Assembly (NCBI RefSeq): GCF_902500215.1
Contig: NZ_CABVOU010000033.1
Location: 265,945 to 329,944, forward strand
Origin: Halomonas lysinitropha
GTDB lineage: Bacteria > Pseudomonadota > Gammaproteobacteria > Pseudomonadales > Halomonadaceae
Length of the DNA: 64,000 bases
Direction: 5' to 3'
In this document: piece by piece, positions 27,523 through 35,374 of the stretch
How the letters are laid out: each line of letters opens with the position of its first letter
How positions within the stretch are numbered: position 1 is the stretch's first letter
Position numbers and translations under genes: made by a program
Notes under the pieces: model-generated
Seen by the model: only the letters and a program-made list of their open reading frames with translations
Database searches by the model: none
Told to the model about the DNA's origin: nothing

Positions 27523-28710
27523 ATGGATCATCACGCCTACCGCCATGCACTGGCCGATTGCCTTGCCGAGAGCGAGTTGCCCTTTGCCTTCGAGGAGTTC
27601 GCGGCGCGTCGGCGCCGCGTGCGGCAGGCCATGCAGGCCGCCGGACTCGACGCGCTGCTGCTGACCGACCCCGCCGACATCTTCTATCTGACCGGCTACC
27701 ACACCTTCGAGGTCTCGGTATACACCTGCCTGGTTGTCTCGGCCGACCGGATGGTGCTGCAGGTACCCTCCATCGAGACCGGCCCCGCCGTGGTAACCGC
27801 CACGGTGGATGAGATTCTGGGCTATCGCTGGGAAGGCATCGAGGAGGTGATCGCCCCGCTGGCCGAGATCCTGGCCCCCTTCCCGTCGATCGGACTGGAT
27901 GTTTTCGGGGCCGGCCTGCGCCACGGGGTCATCCGCGAGTTGCAGGCGCGCCTAGGTAGCGGACGCTTCCGCGATGACGGCGGTGAACTGCTTGATCGCA
28001 TCCGCCTCGTGAAGACGTCCGCGGAGCTCGACTGCCTGCGCGAGAGCGCGCGGATCACGTCCGCGGGGCTGCGGGCGGCCATCGAGGTCATTGCGCCTGG
28101 TGTCAGCGACAACGACGTCGCGGCGGAGGGCAGCCGGGCGCTGCTGGCGGCCGGCAGCGAGTTCATGAGCCTGCAGCCCATCGTCACTACCGGCCGGCGC
28201 ATCAGTGTGATCCACGTCAACCACAAGCGCCACGCGATCGCTGCGGATGAACCGGTGTTCCTGGAGTTCGGCTCTGCCTTTCACCGCTACACCGCGCCGA
28301 TGATGCGCACCGCCGTGGCCGGCCGGGCCAGCACCGAGATGCAGGCGCTGCGCGATGTCTGTCGCGAAATGTTCGAGGCGCTGACCGCCGCAATGCGTCC
28401 CGGCCGCACCTTCGATGATGCCGCCCGGGCCGCCGAGGCGGTGCTCGCCCCCCACGCCGAGCGTGTGTTCTTCTCGGGCGTGTTCGGTTATGCGGTGGGG
28501 GCCCAGTTTCCGCCGAGCTGGGTCGAGGGCACCGGCTACATCGCCCGCGGCCAGCATCGCGAGTTCGCCGCCAACATGGTCTTCCATCTGCCGCTCTGTC
28601 TGCGACTTCCGGGGCAGTGGGGCATCGGGCTCAGCGACACCGTGCGGGTCACCCCCGAGGGGGGGCAGCCGCTCACCGATAACGACTGGCAGCTGAAGGA
28701 AATGCGCTGA
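27523..28710 (+). CDS. M24-fold (creatinase/prolidase-like) protein lacking metal ligands
   Basis: A 395-residue protein with a creatinase N-terminal domain (FEEFAARRRRVRQAMQAAGLDALLLTDPADIFYLTGYHTF) and a pita-bread M24 domain. The start at 27523 has GGAG upstream. The five dinuclear-metal ligands of aminopeptidase P do not appear to be kept. The first Asp aligns with Glu in VFLEFGSAFHRY, the second with Pro in YTAPMMRT. The His position falls in FGYAVGAQFPPSW, and the two Glu positions read HLPLCL and GLSDTV. This pattern fits metal-independent hydrolases such as creatinase or ectoine hydrolase (DoeA). No ectoine-degradation genes are adjacent. Confidence 0.82.
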   Translation: MDHHAYRHALADCLAESELPFAFEEFAARRRRVRQAMQAAGLDALLLTDPADIFYLTGYHTFEVSVYTCLVVSADRMVLQVPSIETGPAVVTATVDEILGYRWEGIEEVIAPLAEILAPFPSIGLDVFGAGLRHGVIRELQARLGSGRFRDDGGELLDRIRLVKTSAELDCLRESARITSAGLRAAIEVIAPGVSDNDVAAEGSRALLAAGSEFMSLQPIVTTGRRISVIHVNHKRHAIAADEPVFLEFGSAFHRYTAPMMRTAVAGRASTEMQALRDVCREMFEALTAAMRPGRTFDDAARAAEAVLAPHAERVFFSGVFGYAVGAQFPPSWVEGTGYIARGQHREFAANMVFHLPLCLRLPGQWGIGLSDTVRVTPEGGQPLTDNDWQLKEMR

Positions 28711-28910
28711 CGCGCATGTCAGGTAGATGGCTGACAGGATGCCTTTCGTTTCAGGAGGCGCCGGCTTGATCTGTGACAAGTGGGTGGAGCAGTTGCCGGT
28801 TGCGTGGGATTCACTACAACTACATTGTAAAGGGAGGGGAGCATTTCCCTCTCGCTTCGACCCGGTGCCTCCGGCGCCGGTCAGTCCATATCCCTGTTTT
28901 GGAGGGTGTC

Positions 28911-29132
28911 ATGACACAGACCGTAACCGCTGCTTATGGCAGTATCGATAAGGCCGCCAACGCTTTTGATGAACTGGTCTCCGAGGGGTTTCCTCGAGAG
29001 AAGCTGTTCCTCGACAAGGAGACGAACGAGGTCAAGGTGATCGTTCCCGATACGTCGCAGCCGGAGGTAGAAGAGGTCCTCAAACGCCACGAACCCGATG
29101 AGGTTCAGTCTCGGCCCTATCAGGAGCAGTAA
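28911..29132 (+). CDS. Small YflT-like stress-type protein
   Basis: A 73-residue soluble protein. GGAGG lies five to nine bases before the ATG at 28911. The pattern TVTAAYGSIDKAANAFDELVSEGFPREKLFLDKE resembles the half-domain of 'general stress protein 17M/YflT' proteins, in which a quality-control-like ferredoxin fold pairs strands with a helix. The C-terminus is charged (VEEVLKRHEPDEVQSRPYQEQ). No catalytic residue is evident. A good terminator follows, so the gene is probably monocistronic. Confidence 0.75.
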   Translation: MTQTVTAAYGSIDKAANAFDELVSEGFPREKLFLDKETNEVKVIVPDTSQPEVEEVLKRHEPDEVQSRPYQEQ

Positions 29133-29151
29133 GCTCCCTCCGTACCGACTT

Positions 29152-29187
29152 CCTCCAACTGACCCGGGGTCCGTTGGAGGTTTCCTG
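29152..29187 (+). terminator. Rho-independent terminator after the small stress-type gene
   Basis: CCTCCAAC (29152-29159) pairs with GTTGGAGG (29173-29180). Inside it GACC pairs with GGTC around a CGG loop, with one mismatch between the two stem parts. A short T-run (TTTCC) follows. The hairpin lies about 20 bp past the stop at 29132. Confidence 0.7.
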
Positions 29188-29231
29188 CCGTCATTTCCTC
29201 TAACGATCGGCTATCCACCTGCAAGGGCCTC

Positions 29232-29846
29232 GTGGCCCTGGAGTTCATGATCACCCTGTCCCTCATCGCCCTGACCGTCATCGTGTCACTGATGGCCTGG
29301 CGGTCGTCTTCCCTTCTCGGTTCCCTGATCTACTGGCCGCCCGGCGTGGCCAAGGGACAGTGGTGGCGGCTGCTTAGCCATGGCTTTATTCATGCTGATG
29401 GCACCCACCTGCTCTTCAACATGATCACCTTCTACTTCTTCGGTCGGGTCATGGAGCAGGTCCTGACGCCACGCATCGGCGCCCTGGGCTTTCTGCTCTT
29501 CTATCTTTCGGGCATTCTCGTCGCCATCCTGCCCAGCCATTTTCGCCATCGTGGCGACAGCCGATACCGGAGCCTGGGGGCATCGGGTGCAGTGTCGGCG
29601 ATGCTCTTCGCCTATATCCTGCTGCAGCCCTGGTCGCTGCTTTTCGTGTTCTTCCTGCCGGTGCCGGCGATCGTCTTTGCGGTCATCTACGTGGCCTATT
29701 CAGTTTACGCCAGCCACCGCGGGGGAAGTCACATCAACCACAGCGCTCATCTCTGGGGCGGTGCCTGGGGGGTGGTCTTCATGCTACTGCTCGAGCCCAG
29801 GCTGGGGCCGCGCTTCCTGGGTGAGTTGCTGTCGAAGATTCCCTGA
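29232..29846 (+). CDS. Rhomboid-family intramembrane serine protease
   Basis: A 204-residue protein with six membrane helices. The catalytic Ser is in SLGASGAVSAM and the catalytic His in NHSAHLWGGAWG. The HGFIHADGTHLLFNM loop/helix-2 motif is also kept. It cleaves within or next to membrane helices of substrate proteins. The start is GTG 29232 with AAGGG just upstream. ATG 29247, preceded very closely by GGAG, is the alternative and would shorten the protein by five residues. Confidence 0.92.
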   Translation: MALEFMITLSLIALTVIVSLMAWRSSSLLGSLIYWPPGVAKGQWWRLLSHGFIHADGTHLLFNMITFYFFGRVMEQVLTPRIGALGFLLFYLSGILVAILPSHFRHRGDSRYRSLGASGAVSAMLFAYILLQPWSLLFVFFLPVPAIVFAVIYVAYSVYASHRGGSHINHSAHLWGGAWGVVFMLLLEPRLGPRFLGELLSKIP

Positions 29847-29860
29847 GCAGGGCCGCTGCA

Positions 29861-31141
29861 TCACATCGCCAGGACGGTTCCCAGTCCCGCCATCATCGAG
29901 AGGACCATCGGCATGGCCACTTGCAGGCCGAGTGGCCGGGTGCCGAGTCCGGCGGCCAGGCCGGCCTTCATCAGGTTGTTCACGCTGGCAGCGATGATGA
30001 TGGCCAGCACGGCGGTGGAGGGGTCGATGCGCTCCAGGGACATGCGGGTCAGCGACAGGGTGATGGCGTCGACGTCAGCGATACCGGAGGTGGCGGAGAG
30101 TAGGTAGATGCCGGCAGTACCCAGCCACTCCCGCAGCCATTCGCCCAGCAGCATGATCACTGCCAGCAGGGCGCCGAACAGCAGTGCCGTGCGCAGTTCC
30201 AGGGGGTTCTGGATCGGGGTCGAGCTATCGACTCTGAGAGCCTGGCGGTGGTGACGCCAGAGATACAGCGCCGGCAGATAGAGCATTATCCCCATCACCG
30301 TGACCGGGAGCAGCAGTTGGGGCAACAGCCCGGGACTGATCACCGCCGCATAGATCAGGATCCGCGGGAACATGGTGCCACAGGCCAGCAGGATACCCGC
30401 GGCCAGTATCGCCTCGATATCCTGGCTCTTGCGCGACATCCGTGCAAAGTGAAGGGTCAGCGCCGTGGAGGAGGAGAGTCCGGCGAAGAGACCGGTGAAG
30501 AGGATGCCCTTCTCGGCGCCGCCCAGGCGCACGGCGAAGTAGCCGACGAAGGAGATGGTGGCGATCATCACCACCATCCACCAGATCTCGTAGGGGTTGA
30601 GCACTTCGCCGGGGCCCAGACCCCGGTTGGGGAGCAGTGGCAGCATCACCACGGTGATCAGCAGCAGCTTGAGGCCGGCATCCAGCTCGTGAGCCTGCAG
30701 CTTGTTCAGCAGGCTATGGATCTCGTGCTTGTTGTCGAGGATCACCGCGGTGATCACCGCGCCGGCGGCGGCCAGGGCCAGGTCAATCGACACGGCCACG
30801 GCGCCGAAGCAGAAGGTCAGCAGCAGGCCTACCAGGCCGGTGATGCTGTAGTCATGCTGCTCGGCCAGCTTTGCCCACCAGGCCACCAGGCTGATGGCCG
30901 CTACGGCCACGAAGATCAGCGGGAAGGCCCAGTCGCTGACCGTTTCCGAGAGCAGTGCGGCGATACCGCCGAGTAGCCCGACCAGCGCGTGGGTGCGGAT
31001 ACCGGCGATGCGCTCGCCGGATTTCTGCTCCCGGGCCACCCAGCCGCGCTCGATGCCGATCAGGGCACCCAGCAGCAGCGCCACGCCCAGGCGGAGGAAG
31101 GGTTCGTTGGCGGTGAGGAACTGGCTGGCGACATCATCCAT
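29861..31141 (-). CDS. MgtC/SapB family membrane protein with DUF4010 domain
   Basis: A 426-residue integral membrane protein. The N-terminal MgtC/SapB region (about 15-140) shows LGVALLLGALIGIERGW and GIRTHALVGLLGGIAALL. The C-terminal DUF4010 region (about 160-420) shows FTGLFAGLSSSTALTLHFARMSRK, ATSGIADVDAITLSL and ASVNNLMKAGLA. Roughly 11-12 helices are expected. The substrate and role of this two-part family are unknown. MgtC itself is linked to growth at low magnesium. Confidence 0.88.
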   Translation of the reverse strand: MDDVASQFLTANEPFLRLGVALLLGALIGIERGWVAREQKSGERIAGIRTHALVGLLGGIAALLSETVSDWAFPLIFVAVAAISLVAWWAKLAEQHDYSITGLVGLLLTFCFGAVAVSIDLALAAAGAVITAVILDNKHEIHSLLNKLQAHELDAGLKLLLITVVMLPLLPNRGLGPGEVLNPYEIWWMVVMIATISFVGYFAVRLGGAEKGILFTGLFAGLSSSTALTLHFARMSRKSQDIEAILAAGILLACGTMFPRILIYAAVISPGLLPQLLLPVTVMGIMLYLPALYLWRHHRQALRVDSSTPIQNPLELRTALLFGALLAVIMLLGEWLREWLGTAGIYLLSATSGIADVDAITLSLTRMSLERIDPSTAVLAIIIAASVNNLMKAGLAAGLGTRPLGLQVAMPMVLSMMAGLGTVLAM

Positions 31142-31313
31142 GGGCAGGCTTTCCCGGCGCCGTCCTATATTCGGCGAACTCTTTCATGGTGGCCCGGGGC
31201 GACGTCTGCTTCAATGGCTAATAAAGAAAAGCGTCCCGTCATTGGCTGGGGGCATGCTTGGGGTCAGGAGGTTACGTTCTGTCTCTATATTCAACGCAAG
31301 GATTTCCCATGAC

Positions 31314-34300
31314 ATGAGTGGCGATTCGTTACCCCCCGCGGCGTTGTCGGAGAGCGTTCATCGGGATACACGCCGTCACGCCATTGCCCTCTACGTGCTG
31401 GCTATGCTGGCCCTGCTGTTGCTGTTCGCCGGTATCCTGCTGGAGCAGCACCAGCGTGACCTCGAGGTGGGCCGGGAGCATGCCAGTGCTCGGGCCGACC
31501 TTGTAGCGGAATGGGTGGCCACGACGTTCGCCGTGAGTGAGCATGCTCTGGGAGGACTCTCGCAGTTGCTTGATGCGCCTCCGGAGCAAGGAGTGAGGAC
31601 GCTTGCGCCCGCGCCGATTGATTTCGAGGCCCTGCTGGCCGGCCAGCGTGACCGTCTCGCCTTCATCGATGAGCTGAGCCTGGTCGATGCAGCGGGCCGT
31701 GTCATCGCGTCATCTGCGTCTTACTGGCCGCCGGGCTTCAATGTCAGCACCCGCCCCTTCTATCTCGCCTTCCGTGAAGATGCCAGCCTCGAGTCCCTGG
31801 TGACGCCGCTCTACTGGTCGCCGTTCAGGCAGACCTACCATCTCGTCCATGCCCTTCGCCTGCAGGGGCCTGACGGCAAGTTCCTGGGGCTGGCCCTGGT
31901 GCGGCTCAATCCCGCCATCTTCGGCGAATCGCTGGCGAGGCTGGGCATGACCCGAGGCGAGAGTATTGCCATCCTGGATACCGAAATGCGGTTGATCACC
32001 CGCCGGCCGGCCTTCGATGAGGGGGGTGCCATGGAGGTACTCGGCACCCCGGTCAGCGAGCCGCTGACCCGGGCCTTCCTCGACAGTGGCGAGGCATCGA
32101 CCACCCTGCGCGCGGATTCACCGCTGGATGGCGAGGAACGTCTCTATGCCCTGCAGCGGGTGGGGGACCTGCCCTTGATGGTGGTGGTCGGCGAAGAGCT
32201 CGAGGTGCTGCTGGCTGGCTGGTGGCAGCGGCTCTGGCTGCAGGGCGGTATCTTCCTGGTGGTGGCGGTGCTGGGCTGGTGGCTGCTGCGCCACTACCTC
32301 GGCCGGTTGCGGCTGGAAGGCGAGCTGCGCCAGCGCCTGGTGGAGCGCGAGCAGGCACGCCGGACGGTTCAGGATCGCGAGGCGCGGCTGCAGGCCCTGG
32401 TCGGCTCGATCCAGGACATGATCTTCGTGTTCGATGCCCAGGGGCACTTTGTCTATGTCCATGCCGTGGACCGGGACCAGCTGCTGGAGGCCCCCGAGTC
32501 GCTGCTGCAGCGCCACTACAGTGAGGTCCTGCCCCAGGCGGTGGCGCGGCGATTCGATCAGGCCCTGGTCGAGCTTCAGGCCACCGGCGAACCGGTGGAG
32601 ACCGAGTATCGCGTTACCCTGGCCGGCGTGCCCCGCGACTTCCAGGCCATCCTCAGTCCGCTGGTCGAGGAGGGGGACGGCTACAGCGGGATACTGGCGG
32701 TGGTGCGTGAAGTGACCCAGTTCCGTGCTACCGAGGCCCAACTGCGTATCGCCGCTACTGCCTTCGAGACGCACATGGGCATGGTCATCACCGATGATCA
32801 GGCCAGGATCCTCAAGGTCAACGATACCTTCACCCATATCACCGGCTATTCCGAAGCCGAGGTGTTGGGCCGCAACCCCAGCCTGCTCAGCTCCGGCCGC
32901 CATGACGAGGACTTCTATCGACACCTATGGCAGTGCGTGAACGAAAACGGCAGCTGGCAGGGCGAGATCTGGAACCGGCGCAGGAGCGGCGAGGTGTACC
33001 CCGAGTGGCTGACCATCAGCGCGGTGCATGACGAGGCCGGCAAGCTGACGCACTATGTGGCTACCTTTAGCGATATCACTCAGCACAAGGCCGCCGAGGC
33101 GGAGATCCACCAGCTCGCCTTCTACGACCCCCTGACCGGATTGCCCAATCGCCGGCTGATGCTGGACCGACTGGAGGGTGCGCTCAAGGACAGCTATCGC
33201 AGCAACCAGTTTGGCGCATTGCTCTATCTCGACCTGGATAACTTCAAGCAGGTCAACGACACCCTGGGTTATCATGCCGGCGACCAGCTGTTGCAGCAGA
33301 TCGCTAGCCAGCTGGGTGGATCGCTCCGTGCGAGTGACACCTTGGCTCGACTGGACGGTGACGAGTTTGCCGTGCTGCTCCACGACCTGGGCCGCAATAC
33401 AGAGCGGGTGGCGACCCTCGTCGAGCGCATCGCCCACAAGCTGCTCGGGACGCTCAGAGTGCCTTTCAGCCTGGCCGGGAGCTCGGTGACGATGACCGGC
33501 AGCATCGGGATCACCCTCTACCGCGATCACGCCACGACCCTCGACGAGATCCTCCAGCAGGCCGATATGGCCCTCTTCCAGGCCAAGCAGGCCGGGCGCG
33601 ATACCCTGCGCTTCTTCGATCCGGCCATGCAGGCACAGATTCATGCCCGTGTCCGGCTCGAGGCGGGTCTGCGCCAGGCGCTGACCAACAATGAGTTCCT
33701 GCTCTATTACCAGCCCCAGGTGGATGCCAACCGAAACATGATCGGGGTCGAGGCACTACTGCGCTGGCAGCATCCGGAGCGGGGCCTGGTCTCTCCAGGC
33801 GAGTTCATTCCGCTGGCCGAGGAGAACCGGCTGATCGTGCCTATCGGCGGTTGGGTACTGGAGACCGCCTGTCGGCAGCTGGCCGCCTGGGCCGAGAATC
33901 CCGCTACGGCCGACCTCATGGTCTCGGTCAACGTCAGCCCACAGCAGTTTCGTGAGACCGATTTCGTTGCGCGGGTGCTGGCGACACTGGAGCTTACCGG
34001 CGCTCGCCCCGAGAAACTCAAGCTCGAGGTGACCGAGAGCCTGTTCGTCGATGATCGTGACGAGGCTCGCGAGACCATGCGGCTCCTCAGGGAGCACGGC
34101 GTGACCTTTTCCCTGGATGACTTCGGCACCGGCTACTCGTCGCTCTCCTACCTCAGGCGCCTGCCCCTGGACCAGCTCAAGATCGATCAGTCCTTCGTGC
34201 ATGACCTGCTGCAGGACGAGGCGAGCGCGGCCATCGTTGCCAGCATCATCGCCCTTTCTCATAGCCTGCAGCTGGATGTGATTGCCGAGGGTGTCGAGAC

Positions 34301-34403
34301 CGAGGCCCAGCTGGCTTGGCTGATGGCTCATGGCTGTCGGGCCTTCCAGGGTTACCTGTTCGGGTGGCCGGAGCCGGTAACCTCGCTTCCCTTTTCGGAT
34401 TGA
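31314..34403 (+). CDS. Cache-PAS-PAS-GGDEF-EAL sensor protein
   Basis: A 1029-residue bifunctional-type c-di-GMP protein. Helix 1 (about 24-44) and helix 2 (about 300-322) bracket a periplasmic dCache-like sensor domain. Two PAS domains follow (about 355-470 and 480-595), then GGDEF (about 600-765) and EAL (about 775-1025). The GGDEF site reads DGDEF (Asp681), so the first Gly is changed and cyclase activity may be lost or altered. The EAL part is intact (GVEALLRWQHP, NVSPQQF, EVTES, DDFGTGYSSL, KIDQSFV, AEGVE). The start is taken at ATG 31314, with AAGGA 11 nt upstream. The open frame extends further up but antisense to the MgtC gene. Confidence 0.9.
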   Translation: MSGDSLPPAALSESVHRDTRRHAIALYVLAMLALLLLFAGILLEQHQRDLEVGREHASARADLVAEWVATTFAVSEHALGGLSQLLDAPPEQGVRTLAPAPIDFEALLAGQRDRLAFIDELSLVDAAGRVIASSASYWPPGFNVSTRPFYLAFREDASLESLVTPLYWSPFRQTYHLVHALRLQGPDGKFLGLALVRLNPAIFGESLARLGMTRGESIAILDTEMRLITRRPAFDEGGAMEVLGTPVSEPLTRAFLDSGEASTTLRADSPLDGEERLYALQRVGDLPLMVVVGEELEVLLAGWWQRLWLQGGIFLVVAVLGWWLLRHYLGRLRLEGELRQRLVEREQARRTVQDREARLQALVGSIQDMIFVFDAQGHFVYVHAVDRDQLLEAPESLLQRHYSEVLPQAVARRFDQALVELQATGEPVETEYRVTLAGVPRDFQAILSPLVEEGDGYSGILAVVREVTQFRATEAQLRIAATAFETHMGMVITDDQARILKVNDTFTHITGYSEAEVLGRNPSLLSSGRHDEDFYRHLWQCVNENGSWQGEIWNRRRSGEVYPEWLTISAVHDEAGKLTHYVATFSDITQHKAAEAEIHQLAFYDPLTGLPNRRLMLDRLEGALKDSYRSNQFGALLYLDLDNFKQVNDTLGYHAGDQLLQQIASQLGGSLRASDTLARLDGDEFAVLLHDLGRNTERVATLVERIAHKLLGTLRVPFSLAGSSVTMTGSIGITLYRDHATTLDEILQQADMALFQAKQAGRDTLRFFDPAMQAQIHARVRLEAGLRQALTNNEFLLYYQPQVDANRNMIGVEALLRWQHPERGLVSPGEFIPLAEENRLIVPIGGWVLETACRQLAAWAENPATADLMVSVNVSPQQFRETDFVARVLATLELTGARPEKLKLEVTESLFVDDRDEARETMRLLREHGVTFSLDDFGTGYSSLSYLRRLPLDQLKIDQSFVHDLLQDEASAAIVASIIALSHSLQLDVIAEGVETEAQLAWLMAHGCRAFQGYLFGWPEPVTSLPFSD

Positions 34404-34699
34404 TGCAAGTCAAGCCGTGGGGTAACTCCCTCCTATGGCGCATGACGCCATTGACGCCGAATAGAACTGAACGCGACTCGGCAATCGCAATCGGCGGCCA
34501 CTCGACGGAATCCGATATCTTCCGCGACGAGGGTTTCGATCGCGACAACCCGGAGCGTGGCGGTGGCCCGCCGGCCGACCGCGGGGATAGCCACGAGGAT
34601 GGCGACGATCATGACCATGAAGATGGCGAGGAAGGCGGCGGCCCGCCCGAGGGACGCGGGGAGCACGAGGATGGCGAGGAGCACGACCACGAGGCGTGA
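34403..34699 (+). CDS. Possible small Asp/Glu/His-rich protein
   Basis: A 98-residue frame whose ATG overlaps the upstream TGA (TGATG), so it could be translated by coupling. A second ATG is at 34442. There is no clear Shine-Dalgarno. The C-terminal half holds two imperfect copies of a unit of the form GGGPP-x2-RG-x-HEDG-x2-HDHE. Several base differences between the copies are synonymous in this frame (CAT/CAC for His, GAA/GAG for Glu), which supports coding here rather than on the opposite strand, where the same bases give a Val/Ile-rich frame. Clusters of His and acidic residues suggest metal binding. I recognise no family. Confidence 0.35.
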   Translation: MQVKPWGNSLLWRMTPLTPNRTERDSAIAIGGHSTESDIFRDEGFDRDNPERGGGPPADRGDSHEDGDDHDHEDGEEGGGPPEGRGEHEDGEEHDHEA

Positions 34700-34873
34700 G
34701 ATACCCCGCGAGGAGACGGGCACCGTCCGAAAGGCCACCGCTTTTCGGGCGGTACCTTCTCGTATATGTGCGGCGAGACGGTGCGCGCCTTCAGGCGTGG
34801 CTTCCCCAAGGGGTGCGAGGCTGAACTAGACTGGTCTTTAGGCCCTTGAATCACTCGCGGGAGGATGATTCCC
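34700..34873. other. Spacer holding a CoA-transferase tail remnant
   Basis: Nothing convincing is encoded here on the plus strand apart from the leader of the YbaK gene (GGGAGG at 34859-34864). On the minus strand, about 34761-34802 is nearly identical to 35413-35455, the 3' end of the CoA-transferase gene. It reads KARTVSPHIYE against [11 protein letters not shown] there. The rest of the gene is missing, so this looks like a short duplicated remnant. Confidence 0.6.
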
Positions 34874-35329
34874 ATGTCCATGAAACGCGTTACAGACTTT
34901 CTCGACGAAAACGGCGTGAAATACGTCATTCAGCAGCATTCCCCGGCCTATACCGCCCAAGAGGTCGCCGAAGTGGCCCATGTGCCCGGCCGCCATTTTG
35001 CCAAGAGCGTCATGGTCAACATCGATGGCCGCCTCGCGCTGGCGGTGCTGCCGGCCACCGACCGGGTCGACCTGCGCCGGTTGGCCCAATCTCTCGGCGC
35101 CCAGTCCGTCGAGTTGGCCGAGGAGGGCGAGTTCAGCGATCGTTTCCCCGACTGCGAGCCCGGCGCCATGCCACCCTTCGGCAATCTCTTCGACCTGGAG
35201 GTCTTCGTCTCGCCGCACCTGGCTCAAGCCGACATCATCGGCTTCAGTGCCGGCAACCACCATGAGGTCATGCAGCTCGCCTTCGGCGTGTTCGATCGAC
35301 TCGTGAAGCCGGTTGAAGTGGCAATGTAG
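34874..35329 (+). CDS. YbaK/prolyl-tRNA deacylase-domain protein
   Basis: A 151-residue protein of the YbaK/EbsC/ProX superfamily, which hydrolyses mischarged aminoacyl-tRNAs in trans. The catalytic Lys lies in GRHFAKSVMVNIDG, and the FGNLFDLEVFVSPHLAQ region matches the family's substrate pocket. I use ATG 34874 because GGGAGG is nine bases ahead. The ATG at 34865 abuts that same sequence and cannot use it. The misacylated tRNA it edits cannot be told from sequence. Confidence 0.87.
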   Translation: MSMKRVTDFLDENGVKYVIQQHSPAYTAQEVAEVAHVPGRHFAKSVMVNIDGRLALAVLPATDRVDLRRLAQSLGAQSVELAEEGEFSDRFPDCEPGAMPPFGNLFDLEVFVSPHLAQADIIGFSAGNHHEVMQLAFGVFDRLVKPVEVAM

Positions 35330-35374
35330 GTCCCGGCCGGCCCCTGCCCTGTTCAGTGCCGGCCTCTTCCGAGG

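Noticed and set aside
34433..34738. 101-residue hydrophobic minus-strand frame with GTG start
   Set aside because: Its Val/Ile/Leu-rich sequence is the complement of the Asp/Glu/His-rich frame, and synonymous differences between the internal repeats favour the plus strand.
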